DNA of 44,503 bases, taken from the NCBI RefSeq assembly GCF_003044065.1, contig NZ_PZJJ01000027.1, forward strand, positions 1-44,503. The letters run 5' to 3'. The position numbers were made by a program, and so were the translations under genes. Under the pieces are notes generated by a model. That model searched no databases. It saw only the letters and a program-made list of their open reading frames with translations, and was not told the DNA's origin. Below are positions 9,691-18,307 of this stretch, one piece after another (positions within the stretch are counted from its first letter, which is position 1; every line of letters begins with the position of its first letter). This DNA comes from Alkalicoccus saliphilus (GTDB lineage: Bacteria > Bacillota > Bacilli > Bacillales > Salisediminibacteriaceae).

Positions 9691-11706
9691 TTAGTGTACC
9701 TGTACAGTTATTTCATTGGCTGTCACATTTACTTCGATGGAAGCAAGTTTTTCATTGGCAATGATTTCATCGACAATTTTGTCTTCGATATGCTCCTGGA
9801 TCGTTCTGCGGAGCGGCCGGGCGCCATACTTCGGATCGTATCCGTGTTCGGCGAGCCACTCGACCACTTCTTCTGTGAAGGTGATTTCCACTTCCTGGGC
9901 TTCACTGTGCTCTTTAACTTCTTCAAGCATAAGAGTAACAATCTTCTTCAAATCTTCTTTTTCAAGTGCTTCAAAGCCAACAACGCGGTCCAGACGGTTC
10001 AGAAATTCCGGCTTAAAGTAGGCATCCAGCGGATTGGCGTTCGTTGTCATGACAATAATCGTATCTTTAAAACTTACCGTACGGCCGTGGCTGTCTGTCA
10101 GCCTGCCGTCTTCCAGTACCTGCAGGAACATATGCTGTACATCCGGGTGAGCTTTTTCCATTTCGTCAAGCAGAATAATGGAGTACGGACGGCGGCGGAC
10201 CTGCTCTGTGAGCTGACCGGCTTCTTCATGACCGACATAGCCCGGCGGAGACCCGATCAGTTTGGATACCGTATGCTTTTCCATATATTCACTCATATCG
10301 AGCCGGAGCATCGCTTCCCGGCTGCCGAACATTTCTTCAGCCAGAATACGTGTCAGTTCTGTTTTACCGACACCGGTCTGGCCGTGAAATAAAAAGGAAG
10401 CGATCGGACGCCCTTCCCGGCGGAAACCTGCTCTGCCGCGCCTGACAGCTTTTGCCACAGCTTCCACAGCTGTTTTCTGACCGATGACACGGGAGCCGAG
10501 TCTCTCTTCCAGGTTCTGCAGTTTTTTCTGCTCGGAAGCTTCCAGCTTCTGTACTGGGATACCTGTTTTCTTTTCAATAATCTGCTGCAGATCCGTAATT
10601 TTCACATCCGGTACGGATTTCTTATCTTGATCGTTCAGCTTATCCTGAAGCTTCAACTCTTCCTGACGCAGGCGTGCTGCTTCTTCATACTGTTCTGCTT
10701 CTGCTGCCTGCTGTTTTTCTTTCTCAATTTCTTTTAAACGCCGTTCAAGCTCCTCTTTACTTCCGGTACCGTGCCGAAGATTCAGCTTCGCACCGGATAC
10801 GTCCATTAAATCAATCGCTTTGTCCGGCATTCTTCTGTCCTGAATGTAACGGTCGGACAGGCGGGCACAGGCTTCGAGTACGTCTTCCGGATAGTGGACA
10901 CCGTGATACGCTTCATATTTCGGTGCCAGCCCTTTAAGGATCGCAATCATGTCCTCCACTTTCGGCTCGTTGACAGTAATCGGTTCAAAACGGCGTTCCA
11001 ATGCGGCATCTTTTTCTATCGTGCGGTACTCCTGGAATGTCGTCGCGCCGATAACCTGAATCTGTCCTGCAGCAAGTGCCGGCTTCAAGATGTTTCCGGC
11101 ATCGGTGGAGCCTTCGGTTTTCCCGGCGCCGACAAGCTGATGGATCTCATCAATAAACAAAATAATAGAAGGGTCGTCTTCCAGTTCTTTGACGATCTGC
11201 TTCATTTTTTCTTCAAACTGTCCGCGGTAGCTTGTTCCGGAAAGCATGGACGCCACATCAAGAGAAATCAGTTTCTTATTATGAAGTTTTTCCGGTACGT
11301 CTCCTTCGTTGATTTTCAGCGCGAGACCCTCGGCAATAGCTGTTTTTCCGACCCCTGGCTCCCCGATGAGTACCGGGTTGTTTTTGTTGCGGCGGTTTAA
11401 TACTTCCGCCACCTGTTCCATTTCATCGTCCCTGCCGATAACTGGATCAATTAAGCCTTTTTTCGCCTGGGAAGTAAGGTCTCTGCCGAACGAATCGAGT
11501 ACGCTCTGTTCTTTTTCCTGAGCGGGAGCTGCCTGAGAGTAAGATCCACTCTGCGGCTGAGAAAAAGAATGGCTTCCTCCCTGTTGTGCCTGTTTCGCTA
11601 AGCTTTCATAACAGCTGCTGCAGAGCTGGGCAGACTGCTCCTCACCATTCACATTGACACGGTAATAAATCGTCGCTTCGTTTTGATGACAATGCTGACA
11701 TTTCAT
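9691..11706 (-). CDS. clpE: ATP-dependent Clp protease ATPase subunit ClpE
   Basis: Encodes 671 residues, a little short of typical ClpE. The N-terminal zinc finger (Cys3, Cys6, Cys29, Cys32) is diagnostic of ClpE among Clp ATPases. The first AAA+ domain has Walker A GEPGVGKT. A UVR-type coiled coil (about residues 325-365) follows, then a second AAA+ domain with GQTGVGKT and the ClpB-like C-terminal domain. The stretch between MTTNAN and FKPEFLNR in the second domain is shortened, which explains the length. It unfolds substrates for ClpP and in Bacillus is a heat-induced, CtsR-repressed disaggregase. RBS AAGGAGG precedes ATG 11706. Regulation fits: three CtsR-type operators overlap its promoter. 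Confidence 0.97.
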   Translation of the reverse strand: MKCQHCHQNEATIYYRVNVNGEEQSAQLCSSCYESLAKQAQQGGSHSFSQPQSGSYSQAAPAQEKEQSVLDSFGRDLTSQAKKGLIDPVIGRDDEMEQVAEVLNRRNKNNPVLIGEPGVGKTAIAEGLALKINEGDVPEKLHNKKLISLDVASMLSGTSYRGQFEEKMKQIVKELEDDPSIILFIDEIHQLVGAGKTEGSTDAGNILKPALAAGQIQVIGATTFQEYRTIEKDAALERRFEPITVNEPKVEDMIAILKGLAPKYEAYHGVHYPEDVLEACARLSDRYIQDRRMPDKAIDLMDVSGAKLNLRHGTGSKEELERRLKEIEKEKQQAAEAEQYEEAARLRQEELKLQDKLNDQDKKSVPDVKITDLQQIIEKKTGIPVQKLEASEQKKLQNLEERLGSRVIGQKTAVEAVAKAVRRGRAGFRREGRPIASFLFHGQTGVGKTELTRILAEEMFGSREAMLRLDMSEYMEKHTVSKLIGSPPGYVGHEEAGQLTEQVRRRPYSIILLDEMEKAHPDVQHMFLQVLEDGRLTDSHGRTVSFKDTIIVMTTNANPLDAYFKPEFLNRLDRVVGFEALEKEDLKKIVTLMLEEVKEHSEAQEVEITFTEEVVEWLAEHGYDPKYGARPLRRTIQEHIEDKIVDEIIANEKLASIEVNVTANEITVQVH

Positions 11707-11742
11707 TTCAATTCCTCCTTTTTTCGTCTATTAAAGGGGTTG

Positions 11743-11825
11743 TTTGACCAACTTTGACCTTTACTGACTATAGTATAACTCTTTGGTCAATGAAGGTCAA
11801 TATATTATTTGACCTTCTTTGACTT
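11743..11825 (-). promoter_or_regulatory. clpE promoter with three CtsR operators
   Basis: Reading on the minus strand: -35 TTGACC (11800..11795), a 17-base spacer, and -10 TATACT (11777..11772). CtsR-type heptad repeats (RGTCAAA N3-4 RGTCAAA) occur three times: AGTCAAAGAAGGTCAAA at 11825..11808 upstream of the -35, GGTCAATGAAGGTCAA on the plus strand at 11785-11800 over the -35, and GGTCAAAGTTGGTCAAA at 11759..11743 downstream of the -10. This arrangement permits repression from both sides of the promoter and heat induction when CtsR is inactivated. Confidence 0.88.
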
Positions 11826-11969
11826 TTATTAAAAGTTATTTTCCGGGAAGAAAATTCATCAATAACCGGCGATTTTCACGCTGAGTACCATCTTTAGTAA
11901 AGGGGAATATGTTTATCGAATAGAATATTTAAGATAGGGAAGTATTAAGAGTTAAAGGAGGAATGTTTG

Positions 11970-12569
11970 ATGCCTGTCCCACCTATTCAGCCCATTTTAA
12001 AAAGTGTAATGAAATACATGAAAGAAAATCCGCAGCAGGCGGCTGTAATTATTGGTGCAGTAACTGCCGGACTTAAAAAGCTTCCGGACACGACAAAAGA
12101 TCTTCTTGAGAAGCAAAGGAGCTTAAAGAAGGAAAAACTGGAGACCGGCGGAGCTTCCTACAGGAAAAACCGATTAAATAAATATAAATCCAAATTTCTC
12201 AACGAACTGCCAGATATGAAAAAGAAGGAATTGTTTTTTCATCTGCTGGAAACTGAAGATATGGTTGAATCCATTAAGGGAGACATAAACAAGACAGGTA
12301 AAGCGAACCCTGCTCTTTTACTGAAGCAGGAATTGAAAACGTGGGAGGCGATTCAGCTGGCGATAGCAAACACGATGGATACACTGGATTATGAAGAACT
12401 GCTGATGCATTATCATAATTACGAGTACAAGGGAGATTATTTCGAGGGTTTCGATTTGATGATCGAAAATCTTCATAAGTATAAGGAAAGTGATAAAAGA
12501 AAGCTGCATTTATATATAAAAGAAGTAACAAATAAAAATATGACTAAAATCGAAAGGGATTTTTTATAA
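11970..12569 (+). CDS. Hypothetical protein, 199 aa, basic and helical
   Basis: ATG 11970 follows AAAGGAGG with eight bases between; a TTG directly before it is less likely. The protein opens with a Pro-rich segment, then a moderately hydrophobic stretch AAVIIGAVTAGLKKL (about 25-40). A Lys/Arg-rich helical region follows (about 45-85), then an acidic-basic helical C-terminus with HYHNYEYKGDYFEGFD near 150-165. There is no signal peptide, catalytic motif or known domain that I recognise. It stands divergently from clpE, about 145 bases beyond the CtsR operators. Confidence 0.75.
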   Translation: MPVPPIQPILKSVMKYMKENPQQAAVIIGAVTAGLKKLPDTTKDLLEKQRSLKKEKLETGGASYRKNRLNKYKSKFLNELPDMKKKELFFHLLETEDMVESIKGDINKTGKANPALLLKQELKTWEAIQLAIANTMDTLDYEELLMHYHNYEYKGDYFEGFDLMIENLHKYKESDKRKLHLYIKEVTNKNMTKIERDFL

Positions 12570-13201
12570 AATCTGAAGCTGTGAAATATAGATGGTGAGT
12601 AAAACGTGCCTTCATGTGACTTGTACAAAAAATCCTGCGTAAGTCTATTTTCAACCTGCACAGAATTCTCCGGGCGTCTCCGTCTTCTACTTTCGGTCTT
12701 TTTGCTGGACGAGAAAGCACTTCCTCCATATCGTTCGTTTTTATTTTCAGGAACTGTTAAAGCTCCGGGTTGTTTGTGAAGGTTGCCTGCGGCTGTCCCT
12801 TTGTCCGGGAGGATCTTCGCGCTTCCGCAGGCGTCTCTGCCCGGACATCGGTTTTATGGAATTAAGAGCAGCGTTCATGAAAGCAGAATTTTTCTTTTTC
12901 TGTGAAAAAACGAAGCGGAAACCGGTCCGTGGAAGAAAGAGATTGGAGGATAGGGCGCAGCCTACCCGAAAATCTCCTCCACGGCAAGCCGGTTGGAAAC
13001 GAAGTGTTTCTCCAGCCGTCAGCGAACTTTAACATAGCTTATTTATAAGCTTCATATAGTGAACAAAATTCTATCTGCACAGATAAAAACTTAAAAGCCA
13101 AAAAAAGCGCTTCTTGAGCAGAGCTTCTTTTAGTTCTTTACATTTTAATATTACTTCTATCGCTGAGACAGTTGATATTCGTTGGGCGGCTGAATACCTC
13201 A
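12570..13201. other. 632-bp gene-free stretch carrying a dispersed repeat
   Basis: No convincing gene on either strand. Most of 12758-12996 is a copy of a roughly 240-bp repeat found again, inverted, at 35643-35884. The part at 12600-12750 is unassigned. A weak minus-strand hairpin before seven T lies near 13097-13130 and may end the lipoprotein gene at 13202. Confidence 0.5.
12758..12996 (+). repeat. Dispersed repeat family 2, copy X
   Basis: About 240 bp, GC-richer than its surroundings. Shared landmarks with the inverted copy at 35643-35884, in order, are AGCTCCGGGTT, GCCTGCGGCTGTCC, GCGTCTCTGCCCGG, CATCGGTTTTA, AGCGTTCATGAAA, TGTGAAAAAACGAAGCGGA, GAGATTGGA, GGGCGCAGCCTA, CCGAAAATCTCCTCCA and GCCGGTTG. 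No open frame is conserved, so it is a non-coding mobile or structural repeat. Confidence 0.8.
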
Positions 13202-13627
13202 TCAGGCCTGCACAATTTCAACATAGAACGTATAGGAGGAAGATTTCGCAAACTCTCCTTCCCATTCTGCTGAAATTTCTAATATGTACATTCCAGGTTC
13301 TTCTGGAAACGTGACTTCCCTGTCTCTTACATCTAATTCAGCTGCTGGTTCGTTCCTATGCCATTCCCGCACACTTACTGCCGGGTCTGAACCATCATCA
13401 AACGTAACGATGCCAACTGCACCGCCCTCCATTTCCACGGGCTCCATATTCTGTGAGTCGACCAACTGAGGTGGGACATCGTATTCTGCAGCACCTTCTG
13501 TCCAGTGGTAAGTGCCGCGAAAGGTTGATATTTCCGTATTTTCATTCACAATTACTTCTGCTTCAGGAGGTTCGGTATTACACCCTGCCAATAGAAATAA
13601 AACAATTAAAAATAATATGCATTTCAT
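13202..13627 (-). CDS. Lipoprotein, function unknown, 141 aa
   Basis: ATG 13627 follows AGGTGGG. Residues 1-16 form a lipoprotein signal with lipobox LLAGC (Cys16). The mature part is acidic and beta-rich with several short aromatic strands (GTYHWTEG, MYILEISAEWEG, YTFYVEIV). This is the look of a small Ig-like or jelly-roll extracellular domain, but no family is recognised. It precedes, on the same strand, no closely spaced partner. The neighbour at 13770 is also an exported acidic protein. Confidence 0.8.
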   Translation of the reverse strand: MKCILFLIVLFLLAGCNTEPPEAEVIVNENTEISTFRGTYHWTEGAAEYDVPPQLVDSQNMEPVEMEGGAVGIVTFDDGSDPAVSVREWHRNEPAAELDVRDREVTFPEEPGMYILEISAEWEGEFAKSSSYTFYVEIVQA

Positions 13628-13769
13628 AAATTCCCACCTGCCAAAAAAAGTAAATCCAGCTGCTTCTTTTAAAGATAATTTTTCTATAGTTTCATTACAG
13701 TTATAAAATCAAGATAATAGAAACTCATTCGGCGGTTTCAACAAAAAAGGGGGTCCGGCTTCCCGAATT

Positions 13770-14276
13770 TTAGTTCACGGCACGTCGGCGGGAAAGCATG
13801 AGCGTTCCTGCTATTAACATCACGGCACCAATTACCATTGCAGCAGGATATGTTGTGGAAGTGGCGGGAAGTTCATCCCCCTCTTCCTCCCCGATTGTTA
13901 CCGGGATTTCCAGCTCGTCCACCCGGCTGCCATCATCAGCACTTTCTTCAAATAAGACGACAGTAAGATGGCGTGTTTCTCCTTCTTCCAATTCGGCTAT
14001 TTCAACCGCCAGATGGAATTCTCCCCACTCAGGTCCTCCTGCAGTGGCTGTCGTAAAACCTTCATCTATTTCTTCTCCATCTTCTACGACAACGTAAGAT
14101 ACAGTGGCTTCGAAAACACGGGCTTCTCCTTCAATATGGATCGTGTGGCCGTCAGTTTCCACGTTTTGGATACGGAAAGAATCGTTTTCGTATTCAAAAT
14201 GCGAATCAGCTCCTGCCGGCAGAGCGAAAAGAAAACAGGATACAAGCAGCGTGAAAGCAAGCAGTATTTTACTCAT
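13770..14276 (-). CDS. Surface protein with LPXTG-like sorting signal
   Basis: Encodes 168 residues with GAGGAGG before ATG 14276. Residues 1-23 are a cleavable signal peptide (ending PAGADS). The body is acidic and beta-rich. The C-terminus reads LPATS, then a hydrophobic helix (AAMVIGAVMLIAGTLML) and the basic stop SRRRAVN: the layout of a sortase sorting signal with Ser in place of Gly. It is therefore either anchored to the wall by a sortase accepting LPXTS or simply held in the membrane by its C-terminal helix. No sortase gene is in the window. Confidence 0.75.
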   Translation of the reverse strand: MSKILLAFTLLVSCFLFALPAGADSHFEYENDSFRIQNVETDGHTIHIEGEARVFEATVSYVVVEDGEEIDEGFTTATAGGPEWGEFHLAVEIAELEEGETRHLTVVLFEESADDGSRVDELEIPVTIGEEEGDELPATSTTYPAAMVIGAVMLIAGTLMLSRRRAVN

Positions 14277-14460
14277 TCGTCTTCCTCCTCGTAAGGAAAT
14301 CCCGGACCCCTCTTTTCCATTTTATCCTAATATCACTTAAATTGACAGAATAATATAACTTTTTACCCCCTTCTCCATATGTACCGAATATTTCCTGAAC
14401 AGAGTGTCCTGCAGTGAGAAATTAAAACGGTGCAGGTCCGGCTGATCTTTACACATAATT

Positions 14461-14493
14461 AGAAGCTGCCCCATTTAAGTTAGGACAGCTTCT
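14461..14493 (-). terminator. Possible terminator of the SDR gene at 14503
   Basis: AGAAGCTG / CAGCTTCT inverted repeat, with further GTCC/GGGGC pairing, ten bases after the stop. The T-tract is poor. Confidence 0.4.
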
Positions 14494-14502
14494 CATAAAA
14501 AT

Positions 14503-15252
14503 TTATTTTGTATTCGTAAATCCGCCGTCAATGCGGATAACTTCCCCGTTAATATACTGGGCATCAGATGTAAGCAGGAAAGTGACGAGTTCAGCCACTT
14601 CATCTGACGTACCAAGACGCTTCTGAGGAATACCCTGCTCGGCACTTTCTTTCATTTCCGGGTTGTCTTCAAAATATTTTTTGACCATCGGTGTTTCTGT
14701 CGGGCCGGGAGCCACGGCATTAACACGCAGCCCGTCTTTTGCATATTCAGCGACCATACTTTTCGTCATACCGACTATTCCGTGTTTTGTCGCAGAGTAC
14801 GTAACTACTGTACTCTGACCGATTACACCGGCACTGGATGACGTGTTAACGATGGATCCTCCACCGTTTTTAACCATCACATCAGTTACGTAATGCATAC
14901 CATACAAGGCGCCGAGCATATTGATACCAACTATTTGATTGATTTCATCCATTTCTGTTTCAAGAAAGTGTTTCCCGCTTCCGGAAATGCCGGCATTATT
15001 GAAAAAGTAGTCGATTGTTCCATATTTCTCTACTGCCTGCCCGACGTAATTTTTCACTTCTTCCACTTTAGATACGTCCGCTTTGACGAAGAATGCATCC
15101 GCTCCGGCCTGTTTTACTAAGTCAACTGTTTCTTGTCCACCACCCTCACTGATATCCACCACGACAATATTAATACCCTTCTCCGCAAGCTTTACAGCAG
15201 TGGATTGCCCCAATCCGCTTCCTGCACCTGTTATAACTGCCGTTTTACTCAT
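14503..15252 (-). CDS. Short-chain dehydrogenase/reductase
   Basis: Encodes 249 residues, the classical SDR length, with GAGGAGG before ATG 15252. The NAD(P) glycine motif TGAGSGLGQ is at residues 8-16. Asp38 after VVVD favours NAD(H). NNAG is near residue 88. The active site has Ser near 140 and YSATKHG near 155. The C-terminal INGEVIRIDGGFT is the common FabG/glucose-dehydrogenase-like ending. The substrate cannot be read from sequence. It is transcribed away from the ornithine cyclodeaminase operon across a 410-bp gap. Confidence 0.88.
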   Translation of the reverse strand: MSKTAVITGAGSGLGQSTAVKLAEKGINIVVVDISEGGGQETVDLVKQAGADAFFVKADVSKVEEVKNYVGQAVEKYGTIDYFFNNAGISGSGKHFLETEMDEINQIVGINMLGALYGMHYVTDVMVKNGGGSIVNTSSSAGVIGQSTVVTYSATKHGIVGMTKSMVAEYAKDGLRVNAVAPGPTETPMVKKYFEDNPEMKESAEQGIPQKRLGTSDEVAELVTFLLTSDAQYINGEVIRIDGGFTNTK

Positions 15253-15662
15253 AAGAAAAACCTCCTCTTTTTTCTGAGCTATTCAGCTATTCCTTTTATA
15301 AGAACTGTCTGAAACATTGCAGATCTTTCGGAAGCACGGCCTGCGGAACTAACTGAACATTTTCATAAAACAGCGCCTTCTCTCTACAACTTCTTTATAC
15401 TTCCCTGTAATTCACAAGTCATGGATACAAATAATGAATACACTTTGTAATAAATTTTCATTCGATTGAATCTCGTCGTCTGATTCATTCTCAAATAAGA
15501 AACAATCCTGACTAATTCGTCTCCCCTATCCTTAGAGGACAGCTCTTTATTCACATAAGAAATACAAGCAATATCAACACTCCGACTAAATTATTTCACA
15601 ATTTGAAATTGTGCATTAACTATGCAATAGTTATGTCTATATCATGAAGAGGAGGACTTTGT
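15253..15662. promoter_or_regulatory. Divergent 410-bp control region with two palindromes
   Basis: Between two divergent genes. Close to the rightward gene lie a perfect palindrome CACAATTTGAAATTGTG (15597-15613) and, overlapping its end, TGCATTAACTATGCA (15612-15626, five-base arms). Both end about 35-50 bases before ATG 15663, and probably overlie the promoter (candidate TTGTGC, 17 bases, TATGTC). They look like operators for one or two dimeric regulators. The rest of the gap shows nothing clear. Confidence 0.5.
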
Positions 15663-16598
15663 ATGGAATTTCTTTCGGAAGAAGATGTAAGACAACAACT
15701 AACAATGGAGAAAACGATTCAATCGATCGAGGCATTTTATCTCGATAAGGACGATGGTAATATCCGCTCTCCGGACCGGATGCATATTGAAGACGGGGAT
15801 AATACGAACCTGCTCATGCCGTCCTATTATAAAAATTACTATGCGACAAAACTCGTAGGTGTCGCGCCCGGCAATTCCAAACTAAACAAACCGACGATCC
15901 ACGGCATCATGGCGCTTTACGACAGAAGTACGATGGAGCCGCTGCTTTTATGCGACGCAATGCCGATCACGAGTATGCGGACAGGTGCACTCGGCGGACT
16001 TGGAATGAAATACTTGGCTTATAAAAAAGCCGTTCACTTAGGAATTGTCGGTACAGGCACACAGGGATGGAGCCATCTGCAGTCGGCACTGGCAGTCCGA
16101 AACATTGAGAAAGTCTACGTCTTTAACCGTACGAAAGCAAAGGCCGAAGATTTTATTCAAAAAGCGGCATCGGCGTTTCCTCATGTACATATAGAAGCGG
16201 TAAGTGTAGAAGAACTTGTCCAACAATCGGATATTATCGTGACAGCAACGACGTCAAAAACGCCGGTCCTGCCGGAATGGGATAAAGACCTCTGGAAAGG
16301 GAAATTAATCGTGGGAGTCGGTTCTTTCCGCCCGGACATGCAGGAAATTCCCGATAGTATTCTCAAAAACGCGGACGAAATCCACGTGGATGCGGACGGT
16401 GCTTTCAGGGAATCGGGAGATATGCTGAAGGCGCAGGAACTCGGCCGGGAAAAAAGCTTTTCCTATACGCTGAAAGATTTGATCACAAAAAATTACTTTC
16501 CTGAACAGCCCAATGATAAGCTGATTATATTCAAATCTGTTGGTGACGCCATATTCGATCTCGTTACAGTAAGAGCACTTTACGAAAACAGAAAATAA
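15663..16598 (+). CDS. Ornithine cyclodeaminase/mu-crystallin family dehydrogenase
   Basis: Encodes 311 residues with GAGGAGG seven bases before the ATG. The C-terminal half carries an NAD(P) Rossmann motif (LGIVGTGTQGWSHLQ, near residues 128-142), followed by YVFNRTKAKAEDF. The N-terminal segment has the family MPSYY...YATKLVGVAPGN and RTGALGG landmarks. Members are ornithine cyclodeaminase, alanine dehydrogenase, ketimine reductase or enzymes of opine-like metabolism. Sequence alone does not decide. It heads an operon with a small membrane protein and a sodium:solute symporter, so it likely acts on the imported solute. Confidence 0.88.
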   Translation: MEFLSEEDVRQQLTMEKTIQSIEAFYLDKDDGNIRSPDRMHIEDGDNTNLLMPSYYKNYYATKLVGVAPGNSKLNKPTIHGIMALYDRSTMEPLLLCDAMPITSMRTGALGGLGMKYLAYKKAVHLGIVGTGTQGWSHLQSALAVRNIEKVYVFNRTKAKAEDFIQKAASAFPHVHIEAVSVEELVQQSDIIVTATTSKTPVLPEWDKDLWKGKLIVGVGSFRPDMQEIPDSILKNADEIHVDADGAFRESGDMLKAQELGREKSFSYTLKDLITKNYFPEQPNDKLIIFKSVGDAIFDLVTVRALYENRK

Positions 16599-16612
16599 AA
16601 CGAGCAGAGGAG

Positions 16613-16852
16613 ATGGACCAATTGAAGGAAATTACCAAATCAAAATGGAAAGATCCCGGAATCATTATGACGGGCATTTTAGTTTTTATTTCTGCCATCG
16701 TATGGATCTGGTGGCCGGCTGATACGTACTGGATGGGCATTTCCCTTGTCGCCTGGCTGATGTTCCTCTGTTTTTTTATCTGGCTGCTGCTGACGCTGAT
16801 ACACGTTATCTGGGTTGAAAAAATTGAAAAAGACAACGGGAAGGGAGCTTAA
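16613..16852 (+). CDS. Small two-helix membrane protein next to symporter
   Basis: Encodes up to 79 residues. ATG 16613 directly abuts GAGGAG, so the TTG at 16622 (nine bases after it) may be the true start. Two membrane helices are plain: residues 19-36 (IIMTGILVFISAIVWIWW) and 43-67 (GISLVAWLMFLCFFIWLLLTLIHVI). The pair lies four bases upstream of an SSS-family symporter gene. This resembles other small proteins encoded beside sodium:solute symporters, and suggests an accessory subunit. The family is not named with confidence. Confidence 0.75.
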   Translation: MDQLKEITKSKWKDPGIIMTGILVFISAIVWIWWPADTYWMGISLVAWLMFLCFFIWLLLTLIHVIWVEKIEKDNGKGA

Positions 16853-16855
16853 ATT

Positions 16856-18286
16856 ATGCTGATAATGGAAGCGGTTATCCTGACGCTGTATCTTATTCTT
16901 ATGACCGTTATCGGAATCTTTTTTGCAAAAAGAGCCCACTCTTCCGAAGATGATTACTGGACCGCCGGCAGGAACATTAACAGTTTCGTCGGTTCTTTTG
17001 CACTCTTTGCTGCAGTAGCAAGCTCCAGTTCCCTCATGGGTGCTGTTGGATCCGGGGTCGCCCTCGGCGTACCTTTCCTGTTTGCTTATGGATTTGGGGC
17101 TGTGGCCATCCCTTCGTTTGCTTTATTTTTAATATCCGCACAGATCCGCCGTTCCGGTGTAAAAACGGTCCCTGAGTTTTTTAAATTCCGCTTCGGAAAG
17201 CCCGCGCAGCTAGTAGCAGCCGGAGTCGTTGTCGTCACGATGACCTTTTACATGGTGCCCCAGCTGACAGCTTCCGGGCTGATCGGATCGTATGTATTAG
17301 GAATCGATTATGAAATTGCTGTTATTCTTCTCGGGGTAGGATTCACACTGTATGCCGCACTCGGCGGCATGTGGGCCATTACATATACAGATCTTATCCA
17401 GGGAGCTATTATGGTCGTCGGCTTGTTTGTATTAGCCGTCGTGATTTTCTTTGAACATCAGGGTGTTGCAAACTTAGTTCAGGATGCGCTCGCTGCCGAC
17501 CCGGACTTTGGATCAGTGACCCAGCCGTTGATGTCCTATTTTGGGTTGTTTCTCGCTTTTCTCTGGTTCGGTGTCGTTTCTCCGTCTGCGGTGATGCGTA
17601 ATTTTGCGTCGCGGGACGCGAAAACAGCCCGACGTTCAGCTCTTGGCGCGTGTTTTCTTTATTTATCTGTCTTTGTATTCGGCTTTTTCATCGCTTCAGC
17701 CGGAGCAAGCCTCGGCATTGTCGATTCCCTCGATAATCAGGACATGATCTTTATTTCCGTGATTGAGAATTACCTGCCGGCTATTCTTGCCGGAATCCTT
17801 CTCGCAGGACTGCTTGCCGCAATTATGTCCTCCGCGGACGCGATGCTGCTCGCAGTATCAGCCGGTGTGGCGCATGACATTTATAAAGGATATATTAATA
17901 AAAACGCTTCCGAAAAAACCGTTACGAGGCTTGGATTTGCCGTGATGATGCTCGCAAGTTTTGTCGGTATTTATTTTGCGATCGATCCTCCGCAGCTGAT
18001 TGCCGTCATGGTCGGCTGGGTCGGCGGTGCGCTCGTTTCCATCTTCGGCTTCCCGCTCGTACTCGGTATCTGGTGGAAAAGAGCAAACCTTGCAGGTGCT
18101 CTCGCCGGGATGATCGGGGGAGGCATCGCCTTTCTCATCATGATTGCTCTTCCGTTTGCGCTCGTCGCTGAACCTATTGTAGCCCTGCCGGTTTCCGCGA
18201 TTCTTGTTATTGTTGTCAGTCTGCTGACAAAAGCCCCTTCTAAAGAAATGCAGGCGGAAGTCGACCGCTATCACGGATATTCCTAA
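16856..18286 (+). CDS. Sodium:solute symporter (SSS family)
   Basis: Encodes 476 residues with about 13 membrane helices. GGGAG precedes the ATG, three bases after the previous stop. The N-terminal helix is followed by AKRAHSSEDDYWTAGRNINSFVGSFALFAAVASSSSLMGAVG, the SSS signature region with Na-site serines. A second signature lies at ILLAGLLAAIMSSADAMLLAVSA near residues 310-335. The family imports acetate, proline, pantothenate, sialic acid and others. The cyclodeaminase-family partner suggests an amino acid or related ligand, but the specificity is not visible. Confidence 0.92.
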   Translation: MLIMEAVILTLYLILMTVIGIFFAKRAHSSEDDYWTAGRNINSFVGSFALFAAVASSSSLMGAVGSGVALGVPFLFAYGFGAVAIPSFALFLISAQIRRSGVKTVPEFFKFRFGKPAQLVAAGVVVVTMTFYMVPQLTASGLIGSYVLGIDYEIAVILLGVGFTLYAALGGMWAITYTDLIQGAIMVVGLFVLAVVIFFEHQGVANLVQDALAADPDFGSVTQPLMSYFGLFLAFLWFGVVSPSAVMRNFASRDAKTARRSALGACFLYLSVFVFGFFIASAGASLGIVDSLDNQDMIFISVIENYLPAILAGILLAGLLAAIMSSADAMLLAVSAGVAHDIYKGYINKNASEKTVTRLGFAVMMLASFVGIYFAIDPPQLIAVMVGWVGGALVSIFGFPLVLGIWWKRANLAGALAGMIGGGIAFLIMIALPFALVAEPIVALPVSAILVIVVSLLTKAPSKEMQAEVDRYHGYS

Positions 18287-18307
18287 ACGAAAGCAGGTGG
18301 TGTATTG

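Noticed and set aside
12274-12729. Minus-strand frames opposite and after the 11970 gene
   Set aside because: Shadow frames of the real gene with no ribosome sites and poor composition.
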